From: Tenacibaculum larymnensis
GTDB taxonomy: Bacteria > Bacteroidota > Bacteroidia > Flavobacteriales > Flavobacteriaceae
Direction: 5' to 3'
Assembly (NCBI RefSeq): GCF_028829235.1
Contig: NZ_JAIWJY010000017.1
Location: forward strand, 1-38,511
Length of the DNA: 38,511 nucleotides
Within the stretch, counting starts at the first letter, position 1; the number at the start of each line of letters is the position of its first letter. Shown here one piece after another: positions 1 to 9,400 of the stretch. The position numbers and the translations under genes are program-made. Below the pieces are notes generated by a model. That model saw nothing but the letters and a program-made list of their open reading frames with translations. It did no database searches and was not told the DNA's origin.

Positions 1-984
1 TTCAGAAGAATTTGCAGGACAAGATGACGAATGTGCATCAGTATATGCAATCACAAGAACATGGACAGTACAAGATTGCGCGGGTAATACTACATCACAT
101 ACTCAATTAGTGACAGTAGAAGATACTACGGCACCAGAATTTGTAGAGGAATTACCAGCAGATGCGACGGTAAGTTGTGATGCTATTCCTGAAGCTGTAA
201 CATTAACAGCAACAGATAATTGTGATGCTTCAGTAGCAGTAAATTATTCAGAAGAATTTGCAGGACAAGATGACGAATGTGCATCAGTATATACAATCAC
301 AAGAACATGGACAGTACAAGATTGTGCAGGTAATACTACATCACATACTCAATTAGTGATAGTAGAAGATACTACGGTACCAGTATTTGTAGAGGAATTA
401 CCAGTAGATGTAACAGTAAGTTGTGATGCAGTTCCAGCAGCAGCAGTTTTAACAGCAACTGATAATTGTGATGCTTCAGTAGCAGTAAATTACTCAGAAG
501 AATTTGCAGGACAAGATGACGAATGTGCATCAGAGTATACGATTACAAGAACATGGACAGTACAAGATTGTGCGGGTAATACTACATCACATACTCAAGT
601 AGTGACCGTAGAAGATATTACAGCGCCAGAATTTGTAGAAGCATTACCAACAGATGTAACGGTAAGTTGTGATGCTATTCCTGAAGCTATAACATTAACA
701 GCAACAGATAATTGTGATTCTGAAGTAATAGTCGTATATTCAGAAGAGCTTTCTGGACAAGAAGAAGGATGTGCTTCAGAGTATACAATTACAAGAACAT
801 GGTTAGTACAAGATTGTGCAGGTAATAGCACATCACATACTCAAGTTATAACAATAGAAGATAATGAAGCACCAACTTTGGTATCAACATTAGAAGATAT
901 AACAGTAGAGTGCGATAATGTTCCTGAGATTCCAACTCTAGAGTTTACAGATAATTGTTCTTCAAATGTAACACAAACAAATTT
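1..984 (+). repeat. 246-bp in-frame tandem repeats (four units seen)
   Basis: Units begin at about 1, 247, 493 and 739, with an exact 246-bp period (82 codons). The first ~140 bp of units 1 and 2 are almost identical, and the third is close. The fourth diverges, and a fifth, more degenerate copy follows with a one-codon length change. Near-identity at the DNA level suggests recent duplication or gene conversion. The array continues off the left edge. Confidence 0.9.
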
Positions 985-1666
985 TGAAGAAACAAGCACT
1001 TTTGATGGAAGTGATAGTGACTATACAGTAACTAGAACATGGACAGTTGCCGATGACTGTGGAAATGTAGAAGACTTTACACAATATATAACAGTAACTG
1101 TAAAAACATCAGTAACAGAAATAGCTGATTCAAGATGTATTGATGATGGAACGATTGATTTGAATGACTATTTAGCAAATCAAAGTGAAGATGGAACTTG
1201 GGAAGTAACTCAAGGAAGTGTAACATTATCTGATGATGGAAGTTTTGATCCGTCAGGATTAAACTTAGGAGATTACATATTTACATATACATCACCAAAT
1301 AATGGATGTTTAACATCAACAAAAGTTACAATTAATATAAACGACGATTGTATAGTATTACCATGTGGACAAGAAGATGTGGTAATATCTAAAGCAGTAA
1401 CCCCTAATGGAGATTCATGGAATGAATTTTTTGAAATTACAGGAGTAGAATCCTGTGGATTCATAGCCAATGTAAAAATATTTAACCGTTGGGGAGCAAA
1501 AGTATTTGAATCTAACAATTATGCAAATAATTGGAACGGAACTTCAGATGGAGCTACGTTTGGAGGAGCTGAAAGACTACCAGCAGGTACATATTACTAC
1601 ATTGTAATATTAGAAAATAGTGGTTTAAAACCATTTACAGGAGCAATTTACTTAGGAACCAAATAA
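2..1666 (+). CDS. Repeat-rich T9SS surface protein with type B sorting domain (3' part only)
   Basis: The reading frame is open from the first bases of the window, so this is the C-terminal part of a longer gene. It encodes tandem Ig/HYR-like repeats of 82 residues, each carrying TVSCDAIPEA, TATDNCD, YSEEFAGQDDECAS and TITRTWTVQDCAGN, followed by a diverged repeat and a linker. The last ~95 residues (ISKAVTPNGDSWNEFF..., KIFNRWGAKVFE, W/NG, LPAGTYYYIV) match the gliding-motility-associated C-terminal domain, the type B signal that sends proteins through the type IX secretion system to the cell surface. Paired cysteines in each repeat suggest disulphides. PorP/SprF and OmpA-like genes follow within 11 bp, the usual arrangement for SprB-like adhesins. 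An adhesin or gliding role is inferred from this context. The true start lies upstream of the window. Confidence 0.9.
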   Translation, partial: SEEFAGQDDECASVYAITRTWTVQDCAGNTTSHTQLVTVEDTTAPEFVEELPADATVSCDAIPEAVTLTATDNCDASVAVNYSEEFAGQDDECASVYTITRTWTVQDCAGNTTSHTQLVIVEDTTVPVFVEELPVDVTVSCDAVPAAAVLTATDNCDASVAVNYSEEFAGQDDECASEYTITRTWTVQDCAGNTTSHTQVVTVEDITAPEFVEALPTDVTVSCDAIPEAITLTATDNCDSEVIVVYSEELSGQEEGCASEYTITRTWLVQDCAGNSTSHTQVITIEDNEAPTLVSTLEDITVECDNVPEIPTLEFTDNCSSNVTQTNFEETSTFDGSDSDYTVTRTWTVADDCGNVEDFTQYITVTVKTSVTEIADSRCIDDGTIDLNDYLANQSEDGTWEVTQGSVTLSDDGSFDPSGLNLGDYIFTYTSPNNGCLTSTKVTININDDCIVLPCGQEDVVISKAVTPNGDSWNEFFEITGVESCGFIANVKIFNRWGAKVFESNNYANNWNGTSDGATFGGAERLPAGTYYYIVILENSGLKPFTGAIYLGTK

Positions 1667-1676
1667 TATTATAGCT

Positions 1677-2618
1677 ATGAACCATAATTACAAACTATTA
1701 CAGGCAGTTATTGTACTGTTTTTTACAACAGTTTTAACAGTTCAATCACAACAGCTACCACAATTTACTCAGTATATGTACAATACAATTTCTATTAACC
1801 CTGCCTATGCAGGAAGTAGACAAGTGTTGAGTATTGTTGGACTGCACAGGAGCCAGTGGGCGGGACTAGATAGAGCACCAGAAACACAAACGCTATCTGT
1901 TCACACGCCTCTTAGAAATGATAAAATAGGATTAGGATTATCATTTATAAATGATCAATTAGGATATGAAAACTTCACCTATTTATATGGAGATTTTTCA
2001 TATACTATTCAACTTAATGACGATGTTAAATTAGCCTTTGGACTAAAAGCAGGTTTTACTCAATATAATATTGATGATGCTTTAATAGCCGCAGAAGGGT
2101 CTGATCCAGGAATTTCGGGAATTCAAAATAGATGGGAACCAAACATAGGTAGTGGATTGCTACTACATACCAATAAATGGTATGTAGGGCTTTCTGCCCC
2201 AAGGCTATTAAATATTGACCATAATGATTTAGAAGTTAATGGAATTAATTACGGAGTTGTAGATAGGGTAAGTTATTATTTAACAGGAGGATATGTTTTT
2301 GATTTAAGTGAAAATGTAAAATTTAAGCCAGCTACATTAATAAAAGCAACGAATGGAGCTCCTGTATCATATGATATCACAGCAAACTTTTTATTCAATG
2401 AAAAGTTTTGGTTAGGAGGATCTTATAGAATAAATGAAGATACTGGAGCTTTAGGGGCTTTAGTAGATTTTCAAGTATCTCGTCAGTTCCGAGTAGGTTA
2501 CGCGTATGAACATCCGTTATCAGATATTAATCAGTATTCAAATGGAACCCATGAAATATTATTAATGTTTGAATTATTTCCTAGATTACATAGAACGAAA
2601 TCTCCTAGATATTTTTAA
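1677..2618 (+). CDS. PorP/SprF family type IX secretion outer-membrane protein
   Basis: 313 residues with an N-terminal signal peptide (MNHNYKLLQAVIVLFFTTVL...QS). The family's opening follows directly: QLPQFTQYMYNTISINPAYAGSR, then HRSQWAGLDRAPETQ, PLRNDKIGLGLSF and alternating beta-strand-like segments to the C terminus. Length and motifs fit PorP/SprF proteins, predicted 14-strand-type outer-membrane barrels. In Flavobacterium, SprF is needed to export or attach its partner adhesin SprB. The gene starts 10 bp after the type B cargo gene and ends 11 bp before the OmpA-like gene, so the three probably form one transcript and this copy probably serves the upstream adhesin. The family assignment is firm; the partner is inferred from position. 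Confidence 0.93.
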   Translation: MNHNYKLLQAVIVLFFTTVLTVQSQQLPQFTQYMYNTISINPAYAGSRQVLSIVGLHRSQWAGLDRAPETQTLSVHTPLRNDKIGLGLSFINDQLGYENFTYLYGDFSYTIQLNDDVKLAFGLKAGFTQYNIDDALIAAEGSDPGISGIQNRWEPNIGSGLLLHTNKWYVGLSAPRLLNIDHNDLEVNGINYGVVDRVSYYLTGGYVFDLSENVKFKPATLIKATNGAPVSYDITANFLFNEKFWLGGSYRINEDTGALGALVDFQVSRQFRVGYAYEHPLSDINQYSNGTHEILLMFELFPRLHRTKSPRYF

Positions 2619-2629
2619 AAAGCAGAATT

Positions 2630-4513
2630 ATGAAAACAAAACTAACACTTATATTACTTTTTTTATCATGTTTTGCATTTTCTCAAAGAAAAGTAGCAGA
2701 TAAATTCTATAAAGAATATTCATATATGAAAGCTGCCGAGTTTTATAAAAAAGCAATAGATAATGGTGATGATGGAGTAGATATGGTAACAAGGCTAGCA
2801 GATTGTTATTATAACAATTCGAATTCAGAACAAGCAGCTTATTGGTATGGTGTGGCTTCTAATAGAAAAGAAGGTTTAAGCGATGAGGCTATATACAAAT
2901 ATGTACAATCGCTTAGAAGTATTGGTAAATATGATAAAGCAGATGAATGGTTGAAAAAAATTCCAGATGCAGTATCAAAAATAGGAAATGTAGATTATGA
3001 TAAGTTAAAAACGCTAAATAAAGATTCTGTTGTAGTGGCAAACTTAGATATTAATACTAAAAATTCAGAATTTGGTATGTACGCTCGAGATCAAAAGTTA
3101 TACTTTGCTTCAGCGAGACATGAAAAAGGTGAAATTTATGAATGGAATAATCAACCGTATTTAGATTTATATCAAGCCAAAATCACTAAAAAAGAGGGAG
3201 AAGATGTTATAGAAAGCATTATACCTATAGTTTCTTCTAAAATAAATACAGGTTTTCATGAGTCTAGTGTTGCTTTAACCAAAGATGGAAAAACACTATA
3301 TTTTACAAGAAATAATTTAAACGATAAAGATGAGTTAGAGTATGATAAAAAAGGTACTTCACATTTAAAAATATTTAAAGCGACTTTAGTTAATGGTCAA
3401 TGGGATAATATTGAAGATTTACCATTTAATGATAAAATATATTCTAGCGGACACCCAGCATTAAGCCCAGATGAAAAGACGTTGTATTTTACATCTGATA
3501 GACCAGATAGTTATGGCTTAACTGATATTTATAAAGTAGCTATTCTACCCAACGGAAAGTATGGAAAGCCAATAAATTTGGGAGATAAAGTAAATACAAG
3601 TGGAAGAGAGATGTTTCCTTTTGTAGCTAAAGATTATACCCTTTATTTCTCTTCAGATGGTTATGCAAATTTGGGATTGTTAGATATTTATAAAACAGAT
3701 TTATTAAAAAATAATTCATCTGAAGTAATAAACATAGGGGCTCCATTTAATAGTGGGTATGATGATTTTGCTTTCTTTTATAATGAAGATGGAAAATCAG
3801 GATATTTATCTTCAAACAGACCAGGAGGAAAAGGAGAAGATGATATTTATAAGTTTAAAACACTAAAATGTAAACAATTCATTAAGGGAAGAACTTTTGA
3901 TAAAAGAACAAAAGAAATTTTACCTAATACTTTAGTAGAACTTATAGATTCAGAAGGAAAAGTTATAAAAAGATTTGTAACACAAGAAGATGCAACTTAT
4001 GTTTTTGAAGTTGAATGTGAGAAGAAATTTTCTTTAAGGGGAACCAAGTTAGATCATAAAGATGATTTTGTAAATAATATTGAAACTACAGATGTAAGAG
4101 GAAGAGAAATAGAGCACGATTTGTATTTAACACCGTTAATTATAGGTAATGAAATAGTAATAGACCCAATATTTTTTGATTTTGATAAGTGGAATATTCG
4201 ACCAGATGCAGCCTATGAGTTAGAACATATTGTACGTGTATTAAAAAATCATCCAAAAATGATTATTAAAATTGAAGCCCATACTGATAGTAGGGGAAGT
4301 GATAGGTATAATGAAATTTTATCAGATAAGAGAGCCAAATCTACTAGAGATTATATTTTCTCAAGAGATATAGCTACCAATAGAATAGAAAGTGCTATTG
4401 GTTATGGAGAAAAGCAATTAGTAAATAAATGTTCTAATGGAGTTCCTTGTACAGAAGAGGAACATCAAGAAAACCGACGATCAAAATTTATAATCACCAA
4501 CGATTATAAATAG
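2630..4513 (+). CDS. OmpA family protein with TPR and PD40 beta-propeller repeats
   Basis: 627 residues. A signal peptide (MKTKLTLILLFLSCFAFSQ) is followed by TPR-like helices (~20-120, e.g. YMKAAEFYKKAIDNG). WD40-like PD40 repeats occupy ~150-410 (GKTLYFTRN, EKTLYFTSDRPDSYG, DYTLYFSSDGY, GKSGYLSSNRPGGKG). A carboxypeptidase-regulatory-like beta domain covers ~415-500. The C-terminal OmpA peptidoglycan-binding domain (~515-625) contains IKIEAHTDSRGSDRYNEILS and RRSKFIIT. This architecture is standard for the third gene of SprB/SprF-type loci and is thought to tie the outer-membrane machinery to peptidoglycan. It ends just before a clear terminator, consistent with being the last gene of the operon. 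Confidence 0.93.
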   Translation: MKTKLTLILLFLSCFAFSQRKVADKFYKEYSYMKAAEFYKKAIDNGDDGVDMVTRLADCYYNNSNSEQAAYWYGVASNRKEGLSDEAIYKYVQSLRSIGKYDKADEWLKKIPDAVSKIGNVDYDKLKTLNKDSVVVANLDINTKNSEFGMYARDQKLYFASARHEKGEIYEWNNQPYLDLYQAKITKKEGEDVIESIIPIVSSKINTGFHESSVALTKDGKTLYFTRNNLNDKDELEYDKKGTSHLKIFKATLVNGQWDNIEDLPFNDKIYSSGHPALSPDEKTLYFTSDRPDSYGLTDIYKVAILPNGKYGKPINLGDKVNTSGREMFPFVAKDYTLYFSSDGYANLGLLDIYKTDLLKNNSSEVINIGAPFNSGYDDFAFFYNEDGKSGYLSSNRPGGKGEDDIYKFKTLKCKQFIKGRTFDKRTKEILPNTLVELIDSEGKVIKRFVTQEDATYVFEVECEKKFSLRGTKLDHKDDFVNNIETTDVRGREIEHDLYLTPLIIGNEIVIDPIFFDFDKWNIRPDAAYELEHIVRVLKNHPKMIIKIEAHTDSRGSDRYNEILSDKRAKSTRDYIFSRDIATNRIESAIGYGEKQLVNKCSNGVPCTEEEHQENRRSKFIITNDYK

Positions 4514-4554
4514 TAAAATAAGTAATTAGTCTCCCGTAGAGTAGTTTTCTTTAG

Positions 4555-4589
4555 CCCCGATTCAATGCGCATATTGGATTGGGGTTTTA
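4555..4589 (+). terminator. Terminator of the surface-protein operon
   Basis: A 12-bp stem (CCCCGATTCAAT at 4555-4566 with ATTGGATTGGGG at 4573-4584, two G-U pairs) closes a 6-base loop and is followed by TTTTATTTT. It lies between two converging genes. Confidence 0.8.
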
Positions 4590-4599
4590 TTTTACATCA

Positions 4600-5091
4600 T
4601 TATTTTTTAACAAAAATATTGGTGTAATACCACTTGCCGTTAGCGCTTTTTTCAGCAGTAACATCAAAGTGAGTATAATCACCTTCAATATTTTCTTTAT
4701 GCCCGTCACTTTTAATCCAAGCATTAACTACAGCTTCAGCAGTAGAGTAGCCATAAGCTACATTTTCACTTACCTTAATAGCATCAGCATTTTCAGCTAA
4801 ATACTCTTTACGTTGGTAAAAAAAGTCGTGTGAAACCTCGTCTTTCTCAATCATGTAATTAGTATGATTGCTTGTTTGAGACTTAATAGTTTGTAATTTG
4901 CTTAGTGAAGAAAAGCCATTATTAACTCTATAAGTGTTAATTAGGTCTAAGATGTCTGCTTCAATCGGTTTTTCACTGACGTTAGCTGACATTTCTGGGG
5001 TACTGTCAATTATCTCGGCTTCATTAGAAGAACAAGATGTTATTATTAGTGCAAAAAATAGCACCAATAACCTGAGGGGGTAGTTATTCAT
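4600..5091 (-). CDS. CAP (SCP/PR-1-like) domain lipoprotein
   Basis: 163 residues from the ATG at 5091. A further-upstream reading starts at a TTG and would put extra residues before the signal peptide, so the ATG is preferred. The N terminus is a lipoprotein signal (LLVLFFALIITSCSS, lipobox cysteine). The CAP domain spans ~50-163: LDLINTYRVNNGF, HTNYMIEKDEVSHDFF, ENVAYGYSTAEAVVNAWIKS, then a final beta strand ending at NIFVKK. The histidines (HTNYM, SHDF, GHKEN) and the Glu of SENVAY are where CAP-cavity residues usually lie. Bacterial CAP lipoproteins are common in Flavobacteriaceae and mostly of unknown function. A TATCTTTA box (5127-5134, minus strand), one base off TAnnTTTG, is a possible promoter. 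It is a single-gene unit converging on the OmpA operon. Confidence 0.85.
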   Translation of the reverse strand: MNNYPLRLLVLFFALIITSCSSNEAEIIDSTPEMSANVSEKPIEADILDLINTYRVNNGFSSLSKLQTIKSQTSNHTNYMIEKDEVSHDFFYQRKEYLAENADAIKVSENVAYGYSTAEAVVNAWIKSDGHKENIEGDYTHFDVTAEKSANGKWYYTNIFVKK

Positions 5092-5202
5092 GATTATAGG
5101 GGTTAAGGGGTTAATCAAAAACGTTGTAAAGATATAACGAAAACTTAATGCAAAACAAGTTAATTGTATGTTTTTGAGGTAAAAAGGGGCTTTTTCCTGT
5201 GA

Positions 5203-5640
5203 CTAGATAGCCTGTTTTATAAAGTCTTCATACTCATAAAAAAACAGTTCAAACTGTGTCATAGTTTCAACATAAAACTCATAACAATCTCGCCATGTAT
5301 TCTTATTGTGAATACTAAATTTCTTGTCAAGAGGTACGTAAATTCTACGGATAATCTTGCGATTATCTAGCTCAAAATTATCATCAAATATAACTTCAGG
5401 TAAATACTCACTTTCCAATATTTTCTTTAAAGAAAGGAGTTGATCATAAAGTAATTCATTGGCTATTTCTTCAGGATGTTCAAAATCTAAACAAACAGAA
5501 GCTTTTTTTCTGTCCGCCTGAAATTTAAAGGCAAATCCTTTTATTTTGGTGTTGTATAATAACCATTTTCTTGGAAAAGACTTCCCAAAACTTGTCCAAA
5601 ACTCTTTACGTAACCGAGCAGATTCTTCTTTACTAAACAC
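5203..5640 (-). CDS. DUF4268 domain-containing protein
   Basis: 145 residues beginning with MFSKEESARLRKEFWTSFG. Motifs typical of DUF4268 follow: WLLYNTKIKGFAFKFQADR, ASVCLDFEHPEE, and a C-terminal helix YEFYVETMTQFELFFYEYE. There is no signal peptide, so it is probably cytosolic. The start is a GTG whose G is the last base of the miaE stop codon (TAGTG), a start-stop overlap implying translational coupling with miaE. The biochemical role of DUF4268 is not established. It resembles a small nuclease-fold-like domain found alone or fused to other proteins, but no catalytic residues are claimed here. Confidence 0.8.
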   Translation of the reverse strand: MFSKEESARLRKEFWTSFGKSFPRKWLLYNTKIKGFAFKFQADRKKASVCLDFEHPEEIANELLYDQLLSLKKILESEYLPEVIFDDNFELDNRKIIRRIYVPLDKKFSIHNKNTWRDCYEFYVETMTQFELFFYEYEDFIKQAI

Positions 5641-6221
5641 TATCCGTGAACTTTTGCAGTTTTACCTCTTTCTCTCATCATTTCGGCTTCAAAAGCTAAT
5701 AAATCTTCCCATTTTTTATCAACTATTTCACGATCCATATACTTACGAGCATACCCTAAAAATAAAGTGTAGTGATTTGCTTCAGAAACCATTAAATCTA
5801 AATAAAATTTAGATAATTGTTCATCTTCCATATTATCAGCAAAAACTTTAAAACGCTCACAGCTACGTGCTTCTATTAAAGCAGCAACCAAAAGTCGATG
5901 AATTAAAGCTTCGTTTCTATTTTTGGTATGTGGGAAGAATTTTTGCAGTTTTAAAGCATAGTCATTTCTAGTAGCTTGTCCTAAAACCATACCTCGTTCT
6001 ATCATTATGTTATGCACCATTCTAAAATGTTCCATTTCTTCAATGGCAATATCACTCATGTCCTTAACAAGTTCTGTTTCTTCAGAGTAATTAATAATAA
6101 TTGACACAGCATTTGAAGCAGCTTTTTGTTCAGCAAAAGCATGATCGGTTAATAACTGTTCTAATCCATTCTTAGCGACTTCAACCCATGAAGTTTCTGT
6201 GTCAAATTGTAATCCAAGCAT
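5640..6221 (-). CDS. miaE: tRNA-(ms2io6A)-hydroxylase MiaE
   Basis: 193 residues, the usual MiaE length. The ferritin-like four-helix fold carries di-iron ligand motifs: AFAEQKAA near residue 31, EEMEHF with ExxH at 62-65, EARSCERF near 115, and SEANHYTLF with ExxH near 147. MiaE uses O2 to hydroxylate the isopentenyl side chain of 2-methylthio-N6-isopentenyladenosine at tRNA position 37, after MiaA and MiaB have acted; those genes are not in the window. It is the first gene of a two-gene minus-strand unit with DUF4268, and is divergent from the alpha-2-macroglobulin gene across 229 bp. Confidence 0.92.
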   Translation of the reverse strand: MLGLQFDTETSWVEVAKNGLEQLLTDHAFAEQKAASNAVSIIINYSEETELVKDMSDIAIEEMEHFRMVHNIMIERGMVLGQATRNDYALKLQKFFPHTKNRNEALIHRLLVAALIEARSCERFKVFADNMEDEQLSKFYLDLMVSEANHYTLFLGYARKYMDREIVDKKWEDLLAFEAEMMRERGKTAKVHG

Positions 6222-6264
6222 AATATGTAATTGAGGTTGTAAAAGTAAAAAATATAAGCGCTAA

Positions 6265-6298
6265 TTGCATAATAAATAGCTTAAAAATGGTAAATTTG
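6265..6298 (+). promoter_or_regulatory. Candidate promoter for the alpha-2-macroglobulin gene
   Basis: TAAATTTG at 6291-6298 matches the Bacteroidota -7 box TAnnTTTG. A TTG at 6265-6267 lies 23 bases upstream as a possible -33 element. It would give a leader of roughly 150 bases before the start codon at 6451. The match is by eye only. Confidence 0.4.
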
Positions 6299-6450
6299 CC
6301 ACCAAAAAATCTCTTAAGAAAATTGCTTAAAAATATTAATTCGAATTACGAATACTAAATGAATTACTACAAATTCTAAATAGGACAATCTTTTAAAAAT
6401 ATTTTTCAGTAGTTTTAGATAAAATAGAGAAAGATAAAACTTCTAAGAAA

Positions 6451-9400
6451 ATGAAATTACAGCTACTAAAAAAAATGAAAAAAATTATTGGCGTTTTTGC
6501 ACTAATCTTTTTAATGATTAGTGTCAATTCGTGTAAAAAAACAGTTACTGCAGAAAGTAATGTTAATGAGTTTGGAGAGTATATTAGTGTTTTCCCAGAT
6601 AAACTAATATCGGTAACACCAAACTTAAAATTTGTATTAAAAAAGAAGGTAACCACAAATTTCGAGGCTACAGAAGTTATTACTACCAAACCAGTTATAA
6701 AAGGAGAAGTAGTTTTAAATGACAACGAACTAGTTTTTGTACCTGCTGAAAAATTAAAAAGTAATCAAGAATACTCAATAACACTTCACTTATCAAAATT
6801 ATACGAAGATATTGATGAGAACTTAGAGAGTTTTACCGTTAATGTAAAAACGAAAGAATTATTATTTAATGTTTCCCTACAGTCTCCAAGTGTATACAAT
6901 AAAAATTTATATGCAGTTGAGGGAGAATTGACAGCTAGTGATATTATTGAAACTGATAAAGTATCATCTTTAGTAAAAGCTACTTATAATGGAAAAGCTA
7001 AGCCTATAAAGTTTAGTACCGTAGGAAAAGTAAGTTCAAAAGTTTATTTTAAAATAGATAGTATACAACGTTTTGACGATGATAAGCAGTTAAAGGTAGA
7101 ATGGATAGGAGCTCCGGTTCAATCAGAATCTAAAGGAAGCAGAGAAGTAACTATAACAGGAAAAAATAACTTTAAAGTATTAAGTGTAGAAGTTGTTGAT
7201 ACAGATAAGCAACATATTGAAATAAATTTTTCAGACCCATTACAAAAATCACAAAACTTAAAAGGATTAATTCAGTTTTTAAATACCCAAAAAAGAGCTT
7301 TCACTTATAAAGTAAATAGTAATAAAGTAACTGTATATCCTAAATCATCATTTACGCAAAAAGTTGATATAGAAATATTCAAAGGAATTAAGAGTGCAGA
7401 TGGTTATACTTTGAAAGAAAATACGATTAAAACAGTGTATTTTGAAGAATTAAAGCCAGCTGTAAAGTTTATAAAAAGCGGATCTATACTTCCAAATTCT
7501 AATAACTTAAAAATCAACTTTAGTGCAGTAAACCTAAAAGCAGTTGATGCAACTGTTTATAAAGTTTATAAAGAAAATGTACTACAATTTTTACAGTATA
7601 ATGATTTAAGTAATCAAGGAAATTTACGTTATGTAGGACGTCCAGTAGCAAAATACACGGTAAACCTAGGTAATCAAGGGTTAGATTTAAGTAAAGAAAA
7701 TGCTTTTGCTATTGATTTAGCTGAAATAGTAAAAGTGGAGAATGGAGCAATGTATAGAGTTGAGTTTTCTTTTAACAAAGACTATTCAAATTATAAATGT
7801 GCTGAAGGTGCTTCAACCAAAACTATAGTTTTCGGAAAAAAAGAAATAGACACTAAAAGTTATGATAGTCCTAATTATTATGATGATTACTATTATGATT
7901 ATAGTTGGAGAGATAGAGAAAACCCTTGTACAACTTCATATTATTATAACAAAAATATTAGCACAAACATTTTAGCTACCAATATTGGAGTTATAGTAAA
8001 AAAGGGGAATAATAATAAAATAGTAGTAGCAGTTACAGATATACTTACTACAAATGTTATTGAAGGAGCTAAAGTAAGTTTACACAATTTACAAAAACAA
8101 GAAGTAGCTTCAGCTACAACTAATAAAGAAGGAGTTGTTTCTTTTTCTGATGTTACAAATGCCTTTTTTGCAGTAGTTACTAAAAACAACAATACAACTT
8201 ATGTAAAATTGAAAGATGGTGAAGCACTTTCAATGAGTAAGTTTGATGTTTCTGGGGTAAAATTGCAAGAAGGAATTAAAGGATATATCTATGGAGAACG
8301 AGGAGTTTGGCGACCAGGAGATCAAATATTCTTAACTTTTGTTTTAAATGATAATGCGAATCCAATTCCAGAGGAACACCCAATAAAATTCGAATTAATT
8401 AACCCAAGAGGAAAGATAATCGATAGAAAAGTACTTCAAAAAAAATCAAATAATGTATATGCATACGCTCCAGTAACAAATCCAGAAGCTATTACTGGTA
8501 ATTGGAAACTACGCGTAAGTGTTGGAGGAGCTGTTTTCAACAAAACATTAAAAGTTGAAACCATAAAACCTAATCGATTAAAAATTAAACTAGCTACAGA
8601 TTCTGAATTTATTAAAGCAAACTCAACTATTACAGGAAATGTAGAGGTAAAATGGTTACATGGAGCAATAGCAAGAGGTTTAAAGTTAGATATCAACGGA
8701 AAATTCTCACAAACTAACACAGAATTCTCAAAATTTAAAAACTATAATTTTGATGATGTAACTCGTCGATTTGGAACAGAAGAGTTTAAAGTACTAAAAG
8801 GAAATTTAAGTAGCGAAGGGACTACAAAATTTTCAGTAAAACCTAAATTGGATAGTAAAGCTCCAGGAATGCTAAGAGCGAGCTTTATAACCAAAGTGTA
8901 TGAAAATGGAGGAGACTTTAGTACAGATGTGTTTTCTAACAAAGTGTCACCGTATACTTCATATGCAGGATTGGAAGATGCTGAAGAGCCACAATCTAAA
9001 AACTATTTATTTACAGATGAAGAATATACATTTAATGTAGCTTCAGTAAATGAAGATGGGGCAGGAGTAACAAATAGTTTAGAAGTAAACGTATATAAAC
9101 TATCATGGCGTTGGTGGTGGAGTACTTCTGATAACGGTTTGTCTAGTTATGACGGTACACGTTATCATGAACCTTATAAAAAACTAAAAGTAACAACAAA
9201 CGCAAACGGTAAAGGAACCTTTAAATTAAAGGTTGATGAAAACGATTGGGGACGTTATTTAATAAAAGTAAAAGATTCAAAAAGTAAGCATGTTACCTCA
9301 AATGTAGTGTATTTTGATTGGCCTTCTTGGTATGCTAAGAAAAAAGGAAATCAAGATAAGAGTAATGCTACGATGTTGATATTTACAACCGATAAAGAAT

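Noticed and set aside
4579..4800. 73-codon plus-strand frame
   Set aside because: It is the antisense shadow of the CAP-domain lipoprotein gene.
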